The notes under the pieces: model-generated | The model's input: only the letters and a program-made list of their open reading frames with translations | Databases searched by the model: none | What the model was told of the DNA's origin: nothing | In this document: positions 15,434 through 20,969 of the stretch, piece by piece | Layout of the letters: each line of letters begins with the position of its first letter | Position numbering within the stretch: the stretch's first letter is position 1 | Source: JBBDNV01 sp040877415 | GTDB taxonomy: Bacteria; Planctomycetota; Planctomycetia; Pirellulales; PALSA-1355 | Assembly (NCBI GenBank): GCA_040877415.1 | Contig: JBBDNV010000105.1 | Location: 1-20,969, forward strand | Direction: 5' to 3' | Length of the DNA stretch: 20,969 nucleotides | Program-made: the position numbers and the translations under genes

Positions 15434-15491
15434 GTCAACGCCGAAGCCTTCAAACCAGGGCAGACCGGGCAGCGTACGCCCATCCAAATAG
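15384..15491 (+). CDS. Small, very basic 35-residue protein
   Basis: The 35-residue ORF starts MGNKDRRKEKKKLKQPK and continues with a Pro/Ser/Lys-rich tail (STPKPSNQGRPGSVRPSK). Lysine and arginine make up over a third of it, and it has no hydrophobic segment, so it is probably cytoplasmic and possibly nucleic-acid or ribosome associated. Short ORFs starting 'GNKDRRKEKKK' occur, as I recall, in many bacteria with no known function. A purine-rich AAGAAAGGA lies 12 bases before the ATG, a little far for an ideal Shine-Dalgarno. It overlaps the end of the DOMON fragment by 50 bp in a different frame and is followed within 5 bp by a strong hairpin, consistent with a real transcription unit. Confidence 0.6.
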   Translation: MGNKDRRKEKKKLKQPKSTPKPSNQGRPGSVRPSK

Positions 15492-15495
15492 CATA

Positions 15496-15516
15496 CCGGG
15501 GGCTCATCGCCCCCGG
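15496..15516 (+). terminator. Strong hairpin between convergent genes
   Basis: CCGGGGGC (15496-15503) and GCCCCCGG (15509-15516) form a perfect GC-only 8-bp stem with loop TCATC. It lies 5 bp after the small basic protein's stop and 42 bp past the stop of the convergent peptidase gene, so it could stop transcription from both sides. The tail TATTAA is not a true U-tract. Confidence 0.6.
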
Positions 15517-15557
15517 CTATTAACGATCGCCGCGTTGCGGCTCGAATGCCGCCTCGC

Positions 15558-17267
15558 CTAATTCGCGCTGAACTCGGCGGCGAAGGCTTTGGCTTTCAGA
15601 TCGTCGCCGGTGGCGAATCGCGTCAGCTCGTTCCAGCTCAGGGTCGCGCCGGGGGCGAAAACGCGCGTTTTCATGTATTCGCCCACGTTCTTGTTGTCCG
15701 TGTAAAAAGCGTTCGGCACGTCGGACGCGCCGAGCACCTCGCGGGCAATCGTGGCGTGAACCTGGCAGGCGAACAGTTGGCCCATCATGTAGTTGTGGTA
15801 ATAACACGGCGCCGAGACGACGTGAATCTTGGCCGCGTAGTCGGGGGCGTCGCGCCCTTGGGGGCGCTTGATGAGCTGGTATTTTTCGACCAGGCTCCAC
15901 CACAAGTCGTTCAGGTTCTGCCCGGGATTGGCGTACATCTGGCGCTCGAAGCGCAGCATCACCTGGCACCAGCGGGAAAAGATCAACAGTTGATTGCGGC
16001 GCATCTCGGCCCCGGCTTTGCTGTATGCCTGGGGATCGGAAATCGACACGCCCATCGCCTGCAGCCACTCGCCGCTTTTGCTGAATCGCTCCCACATCAT
16101 GGCGACGCCTTCGGTGCAGAGAATGTGGGCGTCGGAGCGCAGCGCATAGGGCAACGTCCGCGGAATGTTCTTGCTCGAGTAGACCGAATGGCCCAGCTCG
16201 TGCAGCATCGTGCCCATCCAGTATTCGTTGGGGACGATATTGGCGAGCACGCGCACGTCGCCCGTGCGGTCGATGTCGGTGCAGAAGGCGTGCGGGCTTT
16301 TGCCGGGCTTTTCGTAAAGGTCGCTGCGCTTGATCACGTCGTCGATCGGCAACCCGATGCCGTCATAGAACTTGCGGCAGATGGCCAGGATGTCGGCACC
16401 CGCGAAGGCCTTGTCGAGGCTCACTTCCGAGACGGCCGGCGCCTCTTGAAAAAACGGGTCCTGGTAGTGCCAGGGCGCCAGCTCGTCGATGGGAATGCCG
16501 CAATAATCGGCCAGCTTGACGTCGATCTCGGCTTTCGCTTTGGCAAACGGCTCGCGCGTCAGGAGGTCGAGCTCGTCGAACAGCTTGAGCACCTGCTGTT
16601 GATCCTGTTCGCTGAGGTACAGCTTCATGGCGTGAAAATTTTTGAAGCCGAGCTTGCGGGCCGCTTCGTTGCGATACTCGACCAGCTCGCGCAGATCCTT
16701 TTCGACGGCTGCGCCCACGCCCTTGCTCGATTCCCAGACGGCCTGCCGCTCTTTCGAATCCTTGGATTCCTTGAGAATGCGGCGTACTTCGCTGTCGGTG
16801 ATCTCGCGGCCGGCGAGCTTGGCGCGATAGACGTTGAAGGCCTGCTCGATCTCGTTGGCCTTCGACGTGATGCGCTTGAGCAACTCGGGGTCGACCTGTT
16901 TTTCCAGATAAATGCGGTAGAAGACGTCGATTTGCCGGGCCAGGATCGGGTCCTTGACGGTCGATTCCTTGATCGTCTTGAGCTCGGCGAATCGCGCGCG
17001 GTTTGACAGCGCCTCGTTGTACTTGTTCTCGGCTGCGACCTTGGCCGCAAAATCTTCATCCTTGCCGGTGGTGTTGGCCTGCCACCAGGCGAGGTTCAGG
17101 GCGATCTCGAGCGGCCGCACCTCGGCCTCATACCGCTCAGCAAACGCGCGGGCTGCGGCGTCGGGGTTGGCCGGCTTGTCCGCCGCCAAGCCGCGACCCA
17201 TCGAAATGTTGATCACGCACATGCCGATTCCGCTCACTAGTAACAGTCGGGGGATTGAGTTGATCAT
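15558..17267 (-). CDS. Exported zinc metallopeptidase, M2/M3 (ACE/thimet-like) gluzincin
   Basis: This 569-residue protein carries a single active-site set: HELGH at 356-360 with the probable third zinc ligand Glu386 in TEGVAMMWERF, the spacing of the HExxH...E gluzincins of families M2 and M3. The N-terminus is a hydrophobic export signal (IPRLLLVSGIGMCVINIS) probably cleaved near GLAA-D30. The mature start, AARAFAERYEAEVRPLEI...LAWWQANTTGKDEDF, resembles M2 (angiotensin-converting-enzyme-like) bacterial peptidases, followed by a long alpha-helical region. C-terminal YYHNYMMGQLFACQV (about 490-505) fits the substrate-binding wall of these enzymes. It probably removes dipeptides or short peptides outside the cytoplasm. 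M2 versus M3 cannot be settled by eye. The ATG at 17267 is the only start that leaves the signal complete; there is no clear Shine-Dalgarno. Lies 163 bp downstream of the thioredoxin/propeller gene on the same strand. Confidence 0.88.
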   Translation of the reverse strand: MINSIPRLLLVSGIGMCVINISMGRGLAADKPANPDAAARAFAERYEAEVRPLEIALNLAWWQANTTGKDEDFAAKVAAENKYNEALSNRARFAELKTIKESTVKDPILARQIDVFYRIYLEKQVDPELLKRITSKANEIEQAFNVYRAKLAGREITDSEVRRILKESKDSKERQAVWESSKGVGAAVEKDLRELVEYRNEAARKLGFKNFHAMKLYLSEQDQQQVLKLFDELDLLTREPFAKAKAEIDVKLADYCGIPIDELAPWHYQDPFFQEAPAVSEVSLDKAFAGADILAICRKFYDGIGLPIDDVIKRSDLYEKPGKSPHAFCTDIDRTGDVRVLANIVPNEYWMGTMLHELGHSVYSSKNIPRTLPYALRSDAHILCTEGVAMMWERFSKSGEWLQAMGVSISDPQAYSKAGAEMRRNQLLIFSRWCQVMLRFERQMYANPGQNLNDLWWSLVEKYQLIKRPQGRDAPDYAAKIHVVSAPCYYHNYMMGQLFACQVHATIAREVLGASDVPNAFYTDNKNVGEYMKTRVFAPGATLSWNELTRFATGDDLKAKAFAAEFSAN

Positions 17268-17373
17268 CGTAAAGTGGCCGGGGTTGCTGCGGAAGTTTTA
17301 TCCTCTGGCATCCATGGTAGCGCGGGCGCGCGCGGCCCGAGGGGGGAACGCGGGCCCAAAGAACCCTACCTTA

Positions 17374-17388
17374 CCGCCTCGACGGCGG
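17374..17388 (-). terminator. Weak hairpin after the thioredoxin/propeller gene
   Basis: CCGCC (17374-17378) and GGCGG (17384-17388) form a 5-bp stem with a 5-base loop, 43 bp past the stop at 17431 on the minus strand. It has no U-tract. The 163-bp gap shows nothing else I can support. Confidence 0.2.
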
Positions 17389-17430
17389 AAAACAAGCCGC
17401 GAACCCGAAGTGGAGTTTGGGCAGGCGGCG

Positions 17431-20400
17431 TCAAAAGGCCGTCAGCCAGATTTGCATGGAGGGCCTTTGGAACGGATGACGCCAGAGCGTCTTGCCGTCG
17501 GCGTCCAGCTTCAAAAGCTCCGTCTCGGTGGTCACCCATGGGCCGGAATCGGCGCGGCCAAACGCGATGCTGTTGGCCTCGATCGGCAAGGGTTCTCTCA
17601 GATCGCCGTTTGCCGTAACGCGCCTGAGCTGGCGCGGATAGCCGCAAAGCCACAGGTCGCCGCTCGTGGGGTCGCGCGTAATTCTCATTGGGCTGAAGTC
17701 GCCCAGCTCGACTTTCCTGGTCACCTTGCCTTTGGCGTCGACGTGCCACAGGCGGTTGTGACTGTCTGCCACGTCCGGGTGCTTCCGTTCTGCGAGCCAG
17801 GCGCCGCCGTCGGTCGGATCGAGCGCCATTGAAGCGTGGCACCATCCTTCGACCGGGAAGCGAAACCGGACTTGCCCCTTCCGATCGAGTTGCATAATCT
17901 CGTATCCGGCCAGCCAAAACGCGTCGGCTTTGGGATCATACGCGAGATCGATGCCGCGGAACGGATACGCGGCCACTTCGTTGCCCTCGGCATCGAGCAC
18001 GACGGTTTCGCCTTGGTTGAGACTCGAGCCGCCGCTCGCCCACAAGTAGCCGGTCTTTGGATCCACGGCCAGGGTATCGACATCTATTTTCTCGACCTGC
18101 CAAAGTTTTCGGCCTCGAAAGTCGATCGCTGTGACCCGATTGCCCAGTTGTTCCGTGGCGTAGATGCGCGCGCGATCGTAGTCGACGGCGAGCGGTTCGG
18201 CCCCGCTGACCGACTGGCAAGTGTTAAGGTCGGCGATGGCCCACAGCTCGGCGCCCTCGTTGGAATACGCCCGCAAGGCGTCGTGGCGGGGCTGGCCTTC
18301 TTTGCCTTGGAAATAGCCCTTTTCGTCGTAGTCCGGATCGGCATCGTCCATCACCAGGATCGCCGGCTTTTCGGCGGGAGCCGGAGCATTGGTGTCCGGC
18401 TTGAAGCGGACGACCGGGAAGCGTGCCGGCGGCGTAACATTTTTCGCGGCTTCAAACAACTTGTCGTCGGCCAGCGCGGCGGCAACCGCTTGCTTCAACT
18501 GGTCGCCGCGCAGGTTTTTCGCCAGCACAAGGCCGTCGGGTCCCACGAGAAACGTCCCCGGCAGCGAACGGACGGTGTACTTCGCGGCGACGCCCCCGAT
18601 CCCCGCGCCGGCCGCCCCCGCGAAGGCGTGCGTCCAGTTGAGCGCGTTTTCCTCGACATAGCGGCGAGCCGGCTCGGGCTGTTGATCGCACGCCAGAGAA
18701 ATCATCGCGAATCGCGGATTGCCGCCAAACTGCTTTTGGATATCGCCCAGCGCGGGCATTTCGGCCAGGCACGGCCCGCACCAGGTGGCCCAGAAATCGA
18801 GCACCACCAGCTTGCCGCGCAGCTTGCTCAAGCGGACGGTCCCACCGGAAAGCCCGGCCAACACGAAATCGGGCGCTTCTTCGCCCACTTCGAGCGTATC
18901 GAAAAGCGTGGCCGTCACGGTGCCCAAATCGAGCGGCTCGTCGCTGCGATTGTCGGTCATCGGCGGCACGACGAAGTCGAGCGTGGCGCGGCCGATCGCG
19001 TCTCCGGCGCCGCAGGCGTTTGGCGTCGGCGGGTTGTTCACGGGAATCGTCAACTTGTACTTGCCCGCCGGAACGTCGGGAATTCGGAACCTGCCCTGGC
19101 TGTCGATGCTGGCGGCGCAGCGGAAATAGGTGCGCGGCTCGGTCTTTTCTTCCTGGAGGTTGATCGTCACCGGCTCGTTGGTGGTCCAGTCGACGGCGAC
19201 GTCGGGCTGGCGATCGAGCTTCACCAGTCCGGTAACGGGCCGGCCGGTGCCGCCGATCATGACCGACACGGTGTCGTCGGACGGCACCTCGACGGGCACT
19301 TGCCAACTGGGCGTATTCTGCCAGCTATTGATAAACTCGACGATGACGACCCGCGCGACGTAGCCTGGCCCCGGGATGACACGGTCGAAACGAAAATGAC
19401 CGAGTGCGTCGGTCTTTGTCGAGTAGTCATTGGTGAACACGAAGCCATAACTGTCTTCGCGCTTAGGCCAGAACGAAACGGTGCGATTCGTGTCGGGCTC
19501 GCGGCCCAGCATGACGCGGCCTTCAATGTGTCCCCACGGCCGCAGCTTGATTTCATTCGATTTGGCGAATTCGTCGCTTGTGACCTGCGCATAGCCGACG
19601 TCGTGAACGACGATCAGGTAGAACGACTTGCCGTCGCGTGGAGTGAGCGTGAAGCGGCCCAATTTGTCGGTGGTGACGATTTCGGCGCCGTTGCCGCTGC
19701 GATGGAATCGGCCGCCGGACAGGTAGGCGCTGGTCTGTTTCGTGGCCATGCCGACTTCGGCGCCGGCGGCCGGCTCGCCGCCGGGCAATAGCACGACGCC
19801 GCCGGGACCGCTGCCCGGCTGAAGTTCGATGTCCAAGGTCTGCTGGCCGTCGGTCGATTTGAAGCGGCGCGACTGGGCCGGCTTGTAGCCGTCGGCGACG
19901 AACTCCAGCAGGTGCTCGCGCTTGGGCTCGTCAAATCGGAAGCGATAAGTTCCGCCGCTGTATTTTGGGGCTTCGTCGCGCGACCAGTAAACCTGGTCGG
20001 AATTCTGGAACACCATGCCTTCGCGAACGCCAAATTCCCCGATCGGCTGGCCGCTGACGGCGTCGGTCACCTTGCCGGTGATGATCAATTCGTCGGGCAG
20101 GGTGATCACGACTTCGTCATTGCCGGCTTGGACCGGCAGGCGACGAATGCTCATGTAGCCTGTCTTGAAGATATCGCACAACACAGCGTCGGGTGGGGCA
20201 CTTTTCCACTCCGCGCGGCCTTCGGCGTCGGTTTCCACCCGCAGCGCCAGACTGCGGTAGCCGCGCCATGTGTCGGTGCAGAAGAAAGCTCCCTGGATCG
20301 GGTTTCCCTCGACGTCGAGCACGCGCACGCGCGTTACGTGGCCCCCAGCGAGCTTGAATTGCAACTCGGCGTTGGCGGTGCCGATCGTGAGCTCCTGAAA

Positions 20401-20969
20401 CTGTGGCGCATACCCGTCCGCCTGAATGGTTACCAGCGACTTGCCCGGCTTGCAGTTGGCTAGCACGAAACGGCCGTTTTCGTCGGTATGGCTCACCGGT
20501 TCGTTGGTTCCAAAGTGGTCGAAGCCCGCGCGGGCCACGGCGTCACGGATCGGCTTTCCGTCGGCGTCGGTCACGCGTCCGGAGACGCTCAAGCCCTGCT
20601 TGAGCACGGCCAGGCTATCGCGGCCCTGAAAGGTTCCGAATCCGTCGATGTAGTCGGGATGAGTGACGCGCACGCCGAGCGGGCTGAGATCGGCGGGCGC
20701 ACTCGACCAATGCCATCGACCCGCTTCATCGGTCTTCAATTCGGCCCCATGAAAGACCCAACTGTCGAGCTTGGGCCACGTGATGGGCATCGAGATTTTC
20801 ACCACGGCCCCTGCGATTGGCTGACCGGTCTCGTTTTGTACGACTCCGCTGACGGCCTGGCCGGGGGACAGGCGCAAATCCAGCCGCTTGGGCAGCTCGA
20901 TCGAGCGATTCTCGCCGAGCCAGTTGTAGTAGACCGGCACCAGGCCCGGCTTTTCGCACTGCATTCTCA
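17431..20969 (-). CDS. Carboxypeptidase-regulatory-repeat protein with TlpA-like thioredoxin and beta-propeller domains (5' end outside window)
   Basis: At least 1177 residues are in the window. The frame is open to the right edge, and the first visible ATG (20964) falls in what already reads as mature domain sequence, so the true N-terminus is likely missing. Residues 30-640 hold a series of carboxypeptidase-regulatory-like beta-sandwich repeats (GVVQNETGQPIAGAVV, GRVTDADGKPIRDAV, GKVTDAVSGQPIGEF). Residues 690-835 are a TlpA/AhpC-type thioredoxin domain: GEEAPDF, FWATWCGPC with the redox pair at 729 and 732, and the cis-Pro loop RSLPGTF (Pro802). Residues about 865-1177 form a beta-propeller-like region with repeated 'LAVD-P-x-G-x-LW' blades, of the NHL/SMP-30 style. 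The thioredoxin active site looks functional. It probably acts in the envelope as a thiol oxidoreductase with binding domains; partners are unknown. It could be the downstream part of an M56/BlaR1-like sensor seen in planctomycetes, but that part is not in the window. Confidence 0.85.
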   Translation of the reverse strand, partial: RMQCEKPGLVPVYYNWLGENRSIELPKRLDLRLSPGQAVSGVVQNETGQPIAGAVVKISMPITWPKLDSWVFHGAELKTDEAGRWHWSSAPADLSPLGVRVTHPDYIDGFGTFQGRDSLAVLKQGLSVSGRVTDADGKPIRDAVARAGFDHFGTNEPVSHTDENGRFVLANCKPGKSLVTIQADGYAPQFQELTIGTANAELQFKLAGGHVTRVRVLDVEGNPIQGAFFCTDTWRGYRSLALRVETDAEGRAEWKSAPPDAVLCDIFKTGYMSIRRLPVQAGNDEVVITLPDELIITGKVTDAVSGQPIGEFGVREGMVFQNSDQVYWSRDEAPKYSGGTYRFRFDEPKREHLLEFVADGYKPAQSRRFKSTDGQQTLDIELQPGSGPGGVVLLPGGEPAAGAEVGMATKQTSAYLSGGRFHRSGNGAEIVTTDKLGRFTLTPRDGKSFYLIVVHDVGYAQVTSDEFAKSNEIKLRPWGHIEGRVMLGREPDTNRTVSFWPKREDSYGFVFTNDYSTKTDALGHFRFDRVIPGPGYVARVVIVEFINSWQNTPSWQVPVEVPSDDTVSVMIGGTGRPVTGLVKLDRQPDVAVDWTTNEPVTINLQEEKTEPRTYFRCAASIDSQGRFRIPDVPAGKYKLTIPVNNPPTPNACGAGDAIGRATLDFVVPPMTDNRSDEPLDLGTVTATLFDTLEVGEEAPDFVLAGLSGGTVRLSKLRGKLVVLDFWATWCGPCLAEMPALGDIQKQFGGNPRFAMISLACDQQPEPARRYVEENALNWTHAFAGAAGAGIGGVAAKYTVRSLPGTFLVGPDGLVLAKNLRGDQLKQAVAAALADDKLFEAAKNVTPPARFPVVRFKPDTNAPAPAEKPAILVMDDADPDYDEKGYFQGKEGQPRHDALRAYSNEGAELWAIADLNTCQSVSGAEPLAVDYDRARIYATEQLGNRVTAIDFRGRKLWQVEKIDVDTLAVDPKTGYLWASGGSSLNQGETVVLDAEGNEVAAYPFRGIDLAYDPKADAFWLAGYEIMQLDRKGQVRFRFPVEGWCHASMALDPTDGGAWLAERKHPDVADSHNRLWHVDAKGKVTRKVELGDFSPMRITRDPTSGDLWLCGYPRQLRRVTANGDLREPLPIEANSIAFGRADSGPWVTTETELLKLDADGKTLWRHPFQRPSMQIWLTAF

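Noticed and set aside
15546..17006. 486-residue open frame on the plus strand
   Set aside because: It is antisense to the HELGH peptidase gene, and its composition mirrors that gene. No motif is visible.
17836..19791. 651-residue open frame on the plus strand
   Set aside because: It is opposite the thioredoxin/propeller gene, which shows clear domain motifs. The plus-strand translation has none and a composition typical of antisense GC-rich frames.

Overview
The window looks like a piece of a GC-rich planctomycete chromosome (Planctomycetota, most likely a Pirellulales-type lineage). The evidence is lineage-typical proteins: a cytochrome-c/DUF1549/DUF1553 protein paired with a Tat-exported DUF1501 protein, two giant exported proteins that start with the 'LESR-x-LL' (LEPR-XLL) leader, and a carboxypeptidase-regulatory/thioredoxin/beta-propeller protein. 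No tRNA, rRNA, CRISPR array, insertion sequence or phage gene was recognised.

Layout. (1) 137-4676, plus strand: a two-gene unit, the c-type cytochrome DUF1549/DUF1553 protein followed after 10 bp by the DUF1501 protein. (2) 4698-13118, minus strand: two very large surface or exported proteins. The first (8171-4698) joins an LEPR-XLL leader, a ~215-residue module ending in a dockerin-like calcium loop, Ig-like domains and a PhoPQ-related alpha/beta hydrolase. The second (13118-8448) joins the same kind of leader, two successive CSLREA/Pmp-repeat/choice-of-anchor-Q beta-helix blocks, and then the same ~215-residue module. Both end in almost the same acidic C-terminal tail. (3) 13298-14836, minus: a complete YifB/ComM-type Mg-chelatase-like AAA ATPase. 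(4) 15161-15491, plus: a short secreted DOMON (glucodextranase-like) fragment, overlapped out of frame by a 35-residue very basic protein, closed by a strong hairpin. (5) 15558-17267, minus: an exported HELGH zinc peptidase of the M2/M3 type. (6) 17431 to the right edge, minus: a large protein with carboxypeptidase-regulatory repeats, a TlpA-like thioredoxin domain (WCGPC) and a C-terminal beta-propeller-like region; its N-terminus lies beyond the window.

How the parts relate. Nearly every gene except comM and the small basic protein encodes an exported protein, so the region is an envelope/secretome locus. The first two genes are a standard planctomycete pair of unknown biochemical role. The most interesting part is the pair of giant neighbours: they share three separate pieces (N-terminal leader, a ~215-residue module placed at opposite ends, and a ~37-residue acidic C-terminal tail) although their cores are unrelated. 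I infer that they use one common export/anchoring scheme, with the module and the tail as portable cell-surface targeting parts. This is inference; no experiment or database search was available.
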